Source of the DNA: Paramacrobiotus metropolitanus
Taxonomy: Eukaryota; Tardigrada; Eutardigrada; Parachela; Macrobiotidae
DNA length: 64,000 nt
NCBI RefSeq assembly: GCF_019649055.1
Contig: NW_026570257.1
Coordinates: forward strand, 744,001 to 808,000
Direction of reading: 5' to 3'
Each line of letters starts with the position of its first letter. The first letter of the stretch is position 1. Under the pieces are notes generated by a model. That model was not told the origin of the DNA. It saw only the letters and a list, made by a program, of their open reading frames with translations, and did no database searches. A program made the translations under genes and the position numbers. This document shows positions 38,801 through 58,552 of the stretch, in pieces.

Positions 38801-41800
38801 AACCTTTTAACGTGACAATGTCGTCAATCTCAATTGTTTGCTGCTTTCTACAGGGATCAGGATGGTGCGCGACAAAGTTTACGGTGAAGCGATCGCTCTC
38901 CGGGGTATGAAATTCAACACTGGCTCTTTCCCATATGTTTGTGCTGAAGTTTCCGTAGTCTGACTGGCCGCCCCAAATAATCCATCGGGGAATTTGGGAT
39001 TCTCCGGATTTCCCAATGCGGACGTCAAGAAAAAGTTTCTCCTATCGTCACTGCTGAATACGGGAGCACTTGATAGTTTATACCGAAACGTCATGCGATA
39101 AATTGTACACTGCTGAGCACCAACAACCGGGGTACGAAGAAGAGCTTGCCGAGAGACGGCCGTTGTCGTTGATTGTGTATTCACTGAACAACGCGATATC
39201 GCACGCACTTGTTTTGCTTCTGCAAACAAGTTCTCATTATGTCTGTAATAGTTATAGATCAAAAGGGGGTATGGGGATATTAGTCGCACAATACAGGTAC
39301 ATCGGAGTAATCATGTGTTACCTTCTTGTAAGATGTCAAACTGGTGACGCAACCACCTAAATTTCGTTTCCCAATTTCTGCACCAATACGGATCCTGGGA
39401 ACCGGACGGTTGAGATGGACCAAAATTGCAATTCAAGCTGACGGATTCAGGTTCGGTTAGCGATCCCCAATTGACGCAAGCCGGTAAAGGACACAATATT
39501 GGCGGCGATGTTGCAATTTCGGTTGTCGATACTGCTGTTGTTGTTGCCAATGTTGTGCGAACCGATTTATCAGCTAAAATGCAAGAAACCGTTACTGTGT
39601 TGTCATTTTGAAAAAAACGAACGGCGCATTTCCAACCTTGTTGTGTGAAGATGTCGTCGACAGCAACGGTTCGTCGTTTGCCGGGTGCGCACCGGTCATT
39701 ATGATGCGCAACAAAGTTCAGTACAAACGTCTGGTTTGCAGTCACGTCAAAAATGACCGTTGCGCTAAGCCATTCATTAGTGGAGAAATGACTGTAATGC
39801 GAGGGGTTTCCCCACAAGACTGTCGAGTTAGAAATATCGGTATCTTCTGGTTGACTTATTCGCAAGTCCAGGTAGTAATTCTCGCCGAATTCCGGAGAGC
39901 TCGAGAGCATGTATTTGAACAGCAGCTTATAGGTCACGTGTTCGCTGCTATATACGCCGGGTGTCCGTAAAACAGCCTCGGCATTTTCAAAATTAACGGT
40001 GCTTGCCGAAGAACAACGTGATATCGCAAAAAAATTTTGCGGAGCTGCAAAGCATGGAATTCGCAATTTGAAGTTTCTCGAAAATAAATAAAACCTTTCG
40101 CAATAGTAAATGCTACGGTATAGGTTACCTGTAGTATTGCTAACAATTTCAAACTGAAACTTTCCGGATGGTAGTTTTCTGCTCCAGTTTCTACACCAAT
40201 ACACACCCTCCGTTCCTGATGGCTGGGAAGATCCAAACATGCAGTTTAGCTTTTGGGCAGTTACCTCGTCCAATGATAACCAGTCATATTCAGGAACTGT
40301 TGGAGAAGCTGTAGCATCAACTGAGCTACTGCTAGCATCCGAAGTTTCAGTGATGCTCGTTTCAAGTGAATGGGGTGTAGTTTCCAGAATATCTGGCTCG
40401 TTCGTCGTTGAATCTGTGGTGTTATCCGCCGGTGACGTTGTTGTATCAGGTTCGGTCGTCGGTGGATCTGTGGTGTCATCCGCTGGTGCCGTTGTTGTAT
40501 CTGGTTCGGTCGTCGGTGCATCTGTGGTGTCATCCGCTGGTGACGTTGTTGTATCTGGCTCGGGCGTCGTTGCATCTGTGGTGTCATCCGCTGGTGACGT
40601 TGTTGTATCTGGCTCGCTCGTCGGTGGGTCTGTGGTGTCATCCGCTGGTGACGTTGTTGTATCGGGCTCGGTCGTCGATGCATCTGTGGTGTCATCCGCT
40701 GGTGACGTTGTTGTATCTGGCTCGCTCGTCGGTGGATCTGTGGTGGCATCCGCTGGTGACGTTGTTGTATCGGGATCGGTCGTCGTTGCATCTGTGGTGT
40801 CATTCGCTGGTGAAGTTGTTGTATCTGGCTCGGTCGTCGTTGCAACTGTCGTGTTATCCGCCGGTGACGTTGTTGTATGTGGTTCGGTGGTCGTTGCATC
40901 TGTGGTGTCATCCGCTGGTGACGTTGTTGTATCTGGTTCGGTGGTCGTTGCATCTGTGGTGTCATCCGCTGGTGACGTTGCTGCATCTGGTTTGGTGGTC
41001 GTTGCAACTGTCGTGTTATCCGCCGGTGACGTTGTTGTATGTGGTTCGGTGGTCGTTGCATCTGTGGTGTCATCCGCTGGTGACGTTGTTGTATCTGGCT
41101 CGGTGGTCGTTGCATCTGTGGTGTCATCCGCAGTCGATGATGTCGTGTCGGGTAAAGTTGCCGATGAATCTAGGGTTCGCTCTGTTGTTGGTGTTGTTGC
41201 TCTTGTTGTGCATTCGTCTGCAACTAAAACAAGACTTTGGACCTTCAACCCGAACTGAAGGACTACTCGAACGCCTCCACCAGCTTAATAATCATCGCTC
41301 GATCGATATTCAAAATCAAATTTCGGGCTTACCGGCAACGACTGTCCGTAAGTCATCTATGTCAATGAAAGTATCATTAGGAATGCAGTTATTGCTGTGG
41401 TGAGCAAAGAAGTTGAGAGTAAACTGCTCGCTTTGGAAAACATTATATTCGGCACACGCTTGCATCCACACATTGGGGCGAAAATTTTCATAATCTTGTT
41501 CGCTTCCCCATATTGGTCGCTTTGGAATAAAGTCAAAGTCTTTGTCAACTGAGTAATGTACGAAGACGTCCAAGAAATACTGTTCCTCTAAATTACCACT
41601 GAACACCGGCGTTCCCGAAAACCGATACCAGAAGGATGTCCGAAATATTTGGCACGTTGCTGGATTGTACCTCTCGGTCCTCAATTGTGCAACTGCTCGC
41701 TCGAGGTACGCAGAATTTGGCAAATATTTGACGTAGCAATTTGACCGAGCGAACTGCGTAGAAGCTGCTGTAAATGGAGCACTCATTGTTAAAATTCATT

Positions 41801-43596
41801 GCAGGTATGATTCGTGGCTCACCAAAATAAATTGTAGCAATGTCATTGTGCACCTTCATAGTTCGGCGGCACTTCGGCAGATGCATTTAGACGCTCTTCT
41901 AAGATTTCAAAGCGGTACGGAAACAAACTGAAGGATCTCAACCAGCCGGTGCAGGGATCCAGAGTTGCATTGATACTGGTTTGTTGGATATGATCGAAAT
42001 CGCAGTTTAGTGCTGGCGCAGCAATCTGTGGCAGCGGGCTCCATTTGAAGCAGACTGGATAGTCACATGTCTGCCCTTCGTTGTCTGCGCTGGATGGATC
42101 ATCGAGAGCTACCGAGCATCTGCCTGAAATTTATTGCAATGAATATGGAAGTGATAGTAAAACCATCCAGATCTACTTGTATCTCTAGCCTTCTTCGAGG
42201 TTCTTTATGACTGTAGTCACTGTCTTTTCTGCCCTTATACTCAAATTCATTACCTAAATCTTGCGTCACATGGTCTGCCGGTAAAACACCGTTGTCCGTT
42301 TCTTGGTAAAAGGTCAAATTACAGAAATCTGGTCGATGTTGTTCCTTTAAGCGGCCAGTGTCCGCAGCGCAGCTGCCGGATCCCACTGTAAAAATTGCGC
42401 CGGTTACTGAATTTACTAAATGCAAAATCATTCAAAGTTGATGGAATATAGTGCCCCTGCATGTTTGAGCTTACCGACTTCGCCAGAAATTGCGTCAACC
42501 GATATCGTCCAGGGTGCTTCCGCATCCAGTTCACAACTGCGCTCATTATGGTGTGCCAAGAAATTTAACGTAAACAGTTCGCCAATATCGAATTCTACGG
42601 TAATTCGCTGCCATTGGAGTGCGTTAGCTGCGAAAATTGCCGCATAATCGCCCAAAGTGCCCCATAACTGTCGTGTCGGGCGATGCGTGGTCCAGGAATA
42701 CTGAACCATCACCTGCAGGAAGTACCGGGTTTCGGGATTCCGGGTGATAACCGGTGTGTGGGAAAAGCGCACCCAAAACATCAGTTTGACCCTTAGACAG
42801 CCTTGTGGTTGCCATTCGGGTGAGCGCAGCACAGCCGAAAGTGCATCCGGGCAGTCCGTTACATTACCGACTTTTTTGTGGCATGCTGATACCGCTGATA
42901 AAAATCACATAAACGTAAACGTTAGCTACAGGCAAGATGTCAAGTGAAAATAGATATTCAGATATAGAAATAGTCATAGTAAAATGGTAAATATAGTAAA
43001 TATTCAGATTATAAAATAGTAAATATTCAGACTAAACTTACCGACTCCACCGCCACCTATACCCAACATGTCATCTTCCAAAAGGCTAAAACGATTTGGA
43101 AAAAAAGTGTACGATCGTCGCCACGGTATGCCGGTAATATTGCACGCGGTGATTTCCGGTTGGCCGATCTGGTCGGAGTTCTCAGTATCCTGAGTGCCAT
43201 TTCCGAAGCGGCATTCGAATTCTTTTATTACTCTTTCAATGCTGCTTTGGGCACTGATGTTGAGGAAACCTTGAATTCACCAATAAAATGTTTTAATTGT
43301 AATCTGTTCAACAGTAACGGAGTTTACGTACCCCATTTTAGTAATCATGGCGCCATAGATGCGTATTTTTTAATTATTCTCGTATTAGTTATGAATAACT
43401 TAATAAACAATGTACTTTATTACTTTATTAATAAGAAAGAAAAAACAGTAACAGTGGCAGCATTACTTCTTGTTAATCAGAATGTCATTAAAAAAGTTAA
43501 GTTAATGCAACAATCTTATTTTTTACCGTAAAGTGTTAGCAAGACAGTTGGAAGCAGAAAAATATATCTCGAACCAAAATTCAATCTTAGAGCCAT
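14842..43596 (-). CDS. Large secreted modular protein with about eleven MAM-like modules and mucin-like linkers
   Basis: The signal-peptide exon 43527-43596 (MALRLNFGSRYIFLLPTVLL) is followed by exons 43042-43269, 42475-42894, 42254-42385, 41854-42123, 41333-41767, 40129-41217, 39637-40044, 39322-39573, 38804-39219, 38473-38711, 38012-38416, 34107-34346, 33645-34049, 29984-30221, 29523-29927, 20524-21222, 17953-18777, 17290-17562, 16805-17220, 16492-16734, 15974-16393, 15650-15894, 15124-15549 and 14842-15065 (TAG). All junctions are phase 1, summing to about 3,140 residues. Modules follow the same pattern as the smaller gene: C-x-F-G-x-x-Q, YWCRNW and FDI in the first exon; SRC, LRTP, DVRIG, IWG, NFVAHH and IDDI in the second. 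No transmembrane anchor is seen, so it is likely secreted. Lengths not divisible by three mark 1-base indels in 39219-38804, 38711-38473, 30221-29984, 17220-16805 and 15894-15650. It may be two genes: exon 18777 also reads through to a TAA at 17789, and I find no signal-peptide exon in the 227 bases before 17562. Confidence 0.6.
17789..18777 (-). CDS. Mucin-like Thr/Pro/Glu-rich exon with 84-bp repeats
   Basis: Starts after an AG acceptor in phase 1. It encodes APEETT-type repeats; in the centre a 28-residue unit (84 bp, four APEETT-like sub-units) recurs at least three times almost unchanged (about 18310-18600). Two ends are possible: a phase-1 donor after 17953 that joins the next module in frame, or read-through to the TAA at 17789-17791 after LLDTDKAIP. 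The terminal exon of the gene at 14842 ends in a similar LDTDKI segment, which favours a real gene end here too. Pro-Glu-Thr repeats of this kind are usually O-glycosylated, extended linkers. Confidence 0.7.
18778..20523. other. Large intron with MITE remnants and simple repeats
   Basis: Sequence between the exons at 20524 and 18777. About 19440-19620 and 20040-20140 contain degraded pieces related to the TA-flanked inverted-repeat elements at 27.4 kb: shared strings include CTCTTTATAACATTCACC and TATAACATAC. No conserved open frame is present. Confidence 0.6.
19920..19998. repeat. Heptamer microsatellite (GATTACA)n
   Basis: About eight copies of the 7-base unit GATTACA, partly interrupted by TTCTTAGTAC and TCTCGTAC spacers. 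Confidence 0.9.
20524..21222 (-). CDS. Fused single-exon MAM-like module (variant type)
   Basis: One 699-nt exon of the large modular gene, phase 1 at both ends. It encodes a whole module that elsewhere is split over two exons: CDYREQCYNWGSLPF, LSCDLD, CPGWFRSYQLYPYQF, then QFAQSRCYIK, a FWYRLSATPIF strand, YFLELVVHH, IWGSAIDY, FTINFYAHHGDTC and IDLDGIDTKIAG. The closest relatives in the window are the modules at 41333-42123 and 12243-13246, which keep the internal intron, so this copy seems to have lost it. Confidence 0.75.
21223..22212. other. Intronic sequence left of the retrotransposon
   Basis: Intron DNA between the fused module exon and the retrotransposon. The 21460-21830 part is richer in GC and has open stretches on both strands that match nothing I recognise. 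It might be a remnant of an older insertion, but I cannot support that. Confidence 0.5.
22213..22388 (+). repeat. Split direct repeat A1 of the retrotransposon
   Basis: 176 bp, practically identical to 25080-25255 (A2). Near its start it holds a perfect 10-bp hairpin, CATTTAATGC / GCATTAAATG with a TGAAA loop, that is also in A2. Confidence 0.93.
22389..23855 (+). pseudogene. Reverse transcriptase-RNase H of the retrotransposon, interrupted by a TGA
   Basis: The frame shows reverse-transcriptase blocks: LGVRPKKTGGARLIMDLS, the MAKMDLKHAF aspartate block, LPFGCRSSPAIF and the YMDD catalytic motif in LHYMDDFFF. RNase H follows, with FTDACGSGCGGIFG, the YEMAPIL glutamate helix and the YTDNQAV aspartate, ending at TAA 23853-23855. 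An in-frame TGA at 22734-22736 sits right after VRPED, where most relatives have an aromatic residue, so a single-base change could explain it. The N-terminal part and gag are missing because the frame opens inside repeat A1. Activity is unlikely. Confidence 0.9.
23869..24864 (+). CDS. Tyrosine recombinase of the retrotransposon
   Basis: About 320 residues, uninterrupted. An N-terminal SAM-like DNA-binding part (SSRQAYGVALRCF, FLAYLYQKGLSCATARVYLS) precedes the catalytic domain: first arginine in GFLRVSEF, the HSIRIGAAT block with His-x-x-Arg, and the final tyrosine in LGRWSSDAVYRYI. These are the R-H-R-Y residues of the family. The enzyme integrates circular cDNA without target-site duplication. 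The reading starts just after the RNase H stop; the true start codon is unclear and the first 15 residues may not be translated. Confidence 0.93.
   Translation: MLCLLLIVFILVSGYPIAHNAQFNCTITSLLRAHLAPSSRQAYGVALRCFNHFCLLFKYCAMPADSHVIRDFLAYLYQKGLSCATARVYLSAVVTHHLLNGYTDPVPDKRFLTFMFSGWMRIRRQPIRKRDGITLDRLTFLLRYISSMPVPPHTIAMLRAALCLSFYGFLRVSEFCAPKQTAVSGSTLLRSDIVFSDCCIRLTLKISKSSQLIPVTVLLPSLHSETCPVLNCRTYFSFRDRVHTSTSPLFLFPDGPFLTRQYMSSLLKRSLGHAYSSHSIRIGAATTAAAAGIPVEQIRMLGRWSSDAVYRYIKSDFCHISRLLIRMSSLQ
24930..25497 (+). repeat. Split direct repeats B1-A2-B2 at the retrotransposon 3' end
   Basis: B1 24930-25082 and B2 25345-25497 are identical 153-bp copies; A2 25080-25255 repeats the element's 5' end. Between A2 and B2 lie 89 unique bases. 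The structure is what a circular cDNA intermediate of Ngaro/PAT elements requires. Confidence 0.93.
25498..25999. other. Intronic flank with a dispersed 80-bp fragment
   Basis: Bases about 25528-25607 repeat, almost exactly, a segment found inside each triplicated unit (about 28315-28393, 32440-32517, 36805-36882), including CTACTGTGTTTCTGCAAATT. The rest is AT-rich with no gene. Confidence 0.75.
27108..27195 (+). mobile_element. tRNA-like SINE segment (unit 1)
   Basis: Contains a pol III A-box-like TAGCCTTGTGGTAG and a perfect B box GGTTCGATTCC with tRNA spacing. The cloverleaf is poor (mismatched acceptor, D and anticodon stems), so a tRNA-derived SINE head is more likely than a tRNA gene. 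Direct repeats of about 140 bp (starting AATCAAACCAAAAAAAGTAT) flank it on both sides. Confidence 0.5.
27402..27921. mobile_element. MITE with terminal inverted repeats and TA target duplication, unit 1 copy
   Basis: 520 bp, flanked by TA. The ends are CAGTGAAACTTCTCTACAAC and, inverted, CAGTGAAACTCCTCTTAACA. TA target sites and CAGTG-type ends fit the Tc1/mariner-pogo group. There is no transposase frame, so it is non-autonomous. The interior has sub-repeats of the GTGTATGTTATA/GTGAATGTTATA type. Confidence 0.82.
30314..30368 (-). pseudogene. Truncated MAM-like exon fragment at the unit 1/2 joint
   Basis: Only the last 55 bases of the exon equivalent to 38804-39219 remain, encoding CRKQQTIEIDDIVTLKG with its splice donor. 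It has no acceptor, so it is probably skipped. Confidence 0.85.
30366..34490. repeat. Tandem segmental copy, unit 2 (4,125 bp)
   Basis: Second unit, beginning with the joint GGGATCATTTTACC. It lacks the 241-bp block with the tRNA-like segment that units 1 and 3 carry, consistent with recombination between its flanking direct repeats. Its module exons (33645-34049 and 34107-34346) are both exact multiples of three and in frame, the only fully intact copy of the three. Confidence 0.95.
31525..32044. mobile_element. MITE copy in unit 2
   Basis: Same 520-bp element as in unit 1, carried along by the segmental duplication rather than inserted anew. Confidence 0.82.
34439..34493 (-). pseudogene. 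Truncated MAM-like exon fragment at the unit 2/3 joint
   Basis: Same 55-base 3' remnant as at 30314-30368, cut at the same base, so both joints derive from one original breakpoint. Confidence 0.85.
35605..35695 (+). mobile_element. tRNA-like SINE segment (unit 3)
   Basis: Identical to the unit 1 segment, with the same A-box and B-box motifs. Unit 2 lacks it. Confidence 0.5.
35893..36407. mobile_element. MITE copy in unit 3
   Basis: Same element, 515 bp. The missing bases are mostly single losses in homopolymers (for example GGGG to GGG, CCCC to CCC). Confidence 0.82.
40129..41217 (-). CDS. Mucin-like exon with 54-bp Thr-rich repeats plus MAM-like first half
   Basis: A 1,089-nt phase-1 exon of the large modular gene. 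About 15 copies of an 18-residue repeat of the type ATTTEPDTTTSPADDTTD (54 bp, about 40400-41150) come first. The module start then follows, with LNCMFGSSQPSG, VYWCRNW and a KFQFEI end. The repeat is Thr/Asp/Pro-rich and suits an O-glycosylated stalk. Long plus-strand frames here are shadows. Confidence 0.8.
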
Positions 43597-45183
43597 AGCG
43601 AAGTTTACACAAAAGGACAAATGATATTTTCTTAAAAATACGGCAGATACGCAGCCACCTGGGGCCTGGGCTGATTATTGCCGTTCACAAAATTTTAGTA
43701 TCGACTAGAAGAACTAAGAATATCGCCCTAAGCTATTCTATTCCACAAATAAATTACTCTTCTGCAAATAAACCCGCTCCGCCGTAATAAGTTGATAACG
43801 GGGACGAATTATCAAAATATTACTCCTTGGGTAATTTACAGATGCAGTGCGTTATTGTTTCCCTTATCGTTGACACAATGCTCACGCTGTTAGTTTTTGA
43901 CCTGCCGCACGACGGCTTTTACCTTTAATCTTTTCTGATGCTTGCTTGCGCTACCGTTGCGAAGGTAAATGTTGATGCTGCCATTGTATTCAGTATCAGT
44001 TGCTATTGTAAACTAGCCGAAAGCAGCATTGTAGATTGCATAATGAGCATAATCAGCAATTCATTTGTGTAATTGTGTCTAGGAGCCGGCCAGTTATCGG
44101 AAACTCACGCGTAGTGTAATGTTCGTACCTGCTGTGTGGCATTTCGGCACCTCGCGCTCCGTAGAAAACGGGAGATAAGAGGGAAAACTACGCTATCGTA
44201 GTGTACCTGCAGTTTGGTAAAATTCAGTGTAAAAGCCTTGTTCTTCTAATACCAGCAAACCAATAAACATTGCGAATACATGTAAGAAATTTGACGGTTT
44301 GTATGTTTTATAATTAAAGTATTTGGAAAGGTCAGTTGTTATTTACCATTCCATTTTTGTTATTAAACTCCTTCTATTATTAAGCTCTTTCTAGACTTCT
44401 TCTGTTATAAACTGTGTTATGCTTTATTATATTTTTTGTGGGAGTAAAAAACTGAAATAAACGGGAATATTAAAACATTCAATTTGAAGTATTCAGAAAT
44501 CTGACTTATTAGTGCGGTGTTTAATGGCTGCTATACTGGAGTCAACGTACAAGCATCTGACCGAAATTAAACATTGACTACAAATCTGCATAAATATCCA
44601 CAAGTTCATACAATATGCAATAGCGCAAAAAAAGAAGAACAGGAACAGGCTCAGGCAGAATTATGACACGTGCAATAATCAGAAAGGATCATATGAAACT
44701 TGAGGACAAACGTACACCCAAAATTTTGACCACCCTGCGCCAAAAGACACCAAGTGTATTCTAAAATATGTAACCGCTTCCTTCTAAATAGAGAGAACAG
44801 ATTAAAGCGACAGAAACTAGAGCAACTACGGCAAAGAAGAGGAAAAGAAGAAAAGGAAATAAACCAATGTTGTTTCGAGCACCGAAGAGAGGGCAGACAT
44901 CATCAGATGTCATCCTGCTGGCTACGTGACGGGAACGGATGACCGATAATGTGGCGTGAGTATGATGATGACAGGGACGGATAACTTGTGGTGTGGTAGG
45001 ATGACGCGGCCCCACTCAAGTCACCGTCGTAGCTTGCAACCGAACGAAAACTCTGTACAACCAGAAAAACTCGTTATACACATGTTCTATGTGAAGGTAA
45101 TAAGGAAAAGGAAGAAAAGTGAAAAGGAGAAGAAAACTTACGCATGAAAAAATAGAAAGAAACAGCTGAGGAAGAAGCTATAT
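43597..45183. other. Intergenic region upstream of the large modular gene
   Basis: Holds the promoter side of the modular gene (ATG at 43596) and the 3' flank of the myosin gene. Short frames near 44754-45015 exist on both strands with simple composition; I see no gene. Confidence 0.55.
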
Positions 45184-55700
<10,517 letters not shown>

Positions 55701-55904
55701 GTTGGCTTAGATTTTAAAATCAAGCAACAAAGGAAAAAACAACGGATGGTTAGTCCGATGTATCAAGATGTGTGACAGGGAGATAAATCCGTTTCCCGAT
55801 TAGGCACAAGAGCAGAATCTGCAGGAATAATGCAATCGTGTATTTTGTGTTGCTGGGCATATAATGGTGAGAGTCAGTGGGACGCATTGGGCAGCGTTAC
55901 GTAC

Positions 55905-55958
55905 CTGCAGCTGAGCCTGTTCCTTAGTGCTAATGACATGCACACCAAGTTTAAATAG
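55905..55958 (-). promoter_or_regulatory. Mhc: Probable myosin core promoter and 5' untranslated exon
   Basis: A TATA-like TATTTAAA (minus strand, 55951-55958) is followed about 20-25 bases later by an initiator-like TCATTAG. A short exon then ends CAGCTGCAG before a strong donor GTACGT at 55904. The coding exon has its own acceptor just 5' of the ATG (AATCTAAG before CCAACATG), so a separate untranslated first exon is expected. The start site itself is inferred. Confidence 0.55.
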
Positions 55959-58552
55959 TCCGGCGTCTTCGCGCTCCGTTCGGCCGGCGCACATCCACAG
56001 TATTAGGCGCCGCCCAGTGGTAGTTTTTTGCAGCAGCGCTGTTTAGTTTGTACGCTGAGTGGAGTGATGTACGCTATACGTCGTCGCTGTGTGCCGGCGT
56101 ATATTATTGGGAAGAACGTGCTGCCTTATGGGGAAATGTATGTGTGAACTTGTATCCGGCGGTTATTTATGAATTAACCGGGCCCGACGAAATCAGATCG
56201 TTCGCTAGACGCGCTTTCTTAATCGGATGTAATATGCCGGTGATGCAATGTCGCCCGGTGACGTGGGATGTTAGCGATGGAAATTTATATGGCCATTGTC
56301 AATTGCAAAAGAAGGCGAGCCACTCCAAGCGAATGCTTATATATTATGCGTGATTAAGCGCTCGGAATGTAGGAATGACTGCGCGTTTAGTTATCCACGG
56401 AAACAACATTTATATTTAACAAAAAACGCAAATAATTATCAAAGAGAAAACAGGACATCGTGCGAATATACTAATTTTTTTCTGTTTATATGCAAGTTAC
56501 TAATATTATGTCCGCTTCGCACATTTTAAAATACGACCATGAGTAATAAGCACGGTCCATGTCGAGGGCAGTTAGATTTTAATATTTCCAAAAAATAATT
56601 TTTATGCAATTTTAAAAACGTACTCAAAATTCTTTAATTAGGATTCCAATTCAGTTTCTCGTAAACGAATGCTTATGCGATGTTGCACGTGTGGTCTATA
56701 AAAATGGTAAAATAAAATTTGATTAAATTTTTAACATCAAACAAATTATGCAGATAGTTGCTTTATTTATTTGCACATCTAGTTGCAAAACTTGGTGGAC
56801 CAGAGATGCGAGAAAATTGTCAAAATATTCACGAGCGGTGTAATATCTTCCTGTCACTTATATCCACACTGAACACACTTTCCGGCTAAAGCAGTATTTT
56901 TGAATGGTCAGCAGACGTTATAAACGGTACTTTAACGTTCCCATGACTCGATGGGATTGATAAGTGAGGCAGATCTCCAGCACCGCAAAAAAACTGACTG
57001 CTTCCGCAGCCAGATTTAGCCTTTCAAGTTCCCATGTGCTCTGCGTGCGCGGATTTCGCATGCCTCTTACAAAACGCGGGAGACAGCGACGTATTAGTTT
57101 CCGAAAGTCAGCACGATGCCATAGCATGGTTGCAAGTGCAGCCGCACCACGCCACCGCTAAAAATAACCTCGGCATACCGAATATCTCTTACCATCGTAA
57201 TATGCAGTTTTTGAACACAGAAACAGCCGCTAGGCTAAAGCTGCATTAAATCAAAAAAAATATGTCCTTTATAAAAATATGTCGAAATGCATAAATTAAA
57301 TCGTGTATAAATATTTAAGGAATATTGTTTTCATTACTTTATGCATGGAAAGATTTAAATGCTTTGTCAGTAAAGCCTGTTATGGCATTGTTCGATCATA
57401 CGAGTTCCAAAAACCACTAGCGATATCACTGCAATATTGCAAGCTACATATATCAAGCAAAACAGGTACTGCTGGAAAATAAGTCATTTATTTTCAAGTT
57501 CAGTTTGAGGTTCGGTAGTAGCGAATATTGCTACCGCCGCAAAAGTTTTCACAACTGTTTTTGGAAGGTAAAAGAAAGTAATAACAGGCAGCGCATTAGG
57601 CGCTAACAAACACCACGGATTACACGTTTTTGTGAGATTTTTCGAAATGATGTAATTCGCAGTATTAGTGGCGGTTGGAAGTTTACGAAAAGCTTGGTCA
57701 AAAGAGCTGCCGCGAAAACCACGTCCCATATCTATACTATTATACCGAGTCTACCGGCGCATTTAGTAACACGAAAAACGGTTAATTATGTTACATCTTC
57801 TTAATCTTACTTATAGACCGCATATAGGTACATATAACAATGTTTATTGTCCACAAGGGCATCACTTTGCCTTAGCTTTCATTGAAACAATTTCAGATAA
57901 ACTTTCTTGGGACAAAAAACGTCAACTTGTTTTTAAAAAACATCCATGAATTTATTGTTTGTTGAATAGGCGCTGAGAGAACAGGCACAGAGCTCAAGGT
58001 GGTATTCAGCTGGACATGAGCGGAGTATGTATCGTTAACTTTACTGCGAATGCAAACATAGTACATGCACATCAAATAATTATTAAGTTTTTGCTAGAAG
58101 CAACGGACTGCTATTTGTCAGGATTTTAATCTGAAAGTATACATGTATGAGAAACTCGATAAACATACACCTGTTCTTGTTATCGATACAACGCCTTCAG
58201 CGTCTCTTCAATTTAAAGGCCAGAATGCATAAAGTACCCTTGATTAAAGCAGAAATTAGCCAGAAAACAGAAATTACGTGTGATTTTTAACTTCCTAGCA
58301 TATACCTTTACTCCTAAGTCATCAGCGTCGTATTGCTGCGGCACCTTTACCGGTAATTAATAAAGACAATATCGGAAACCAAATATATGTGTTTTAACAA
58401 TGGAAATACCGTTGAAAGCTTTACATTTAACGTAAGTGAATTAACTACATATGATAGAGTTGTCAGATTGCCATGCATCATATTACTGTAATGCTGTAAT
58501 CTCTTCAGACGAGAAACCTATAGTTTGAATGCAGAAGATCAAGAATGATCGC
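55959..58552. other. Region without recognised gene
   Basis: Upstream of the myosin promoter. Open frames include 57484-57729 (-, 81 residues with one hydrophobic stretch) and 56918-57127 (-, 69 residues); neither resembles a family I know. From about 57864 the sequence belongs to a segmental duplication shared with 62967 onward. Confidence 0.5.

Larger units (their letters stand above)
34491..38855. repeat. Tandem segmental copy, unit 3 (4,365 bp)
   Basis: Third unit, ending at the point where the surrounding sequence continues into the intact exon 38804-39219. It carries module exons 38012-38416 and 38473-38711 (239 nt, 1 base short in the G run at 38652-38655). The last 200 bases of exon 38012-38416 differ clearly from units 1 and 2 while the flanks are identical. 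Confidence 0.95.

Noticed and set aside
57484-57729. 81-codon minus-strand frame as a small mitochondrial subunit
   Set aside because: The hydrophobic stretch and length raised the idea, but I could not align it to any respiratory subunit and no splice or promoter context supports it.
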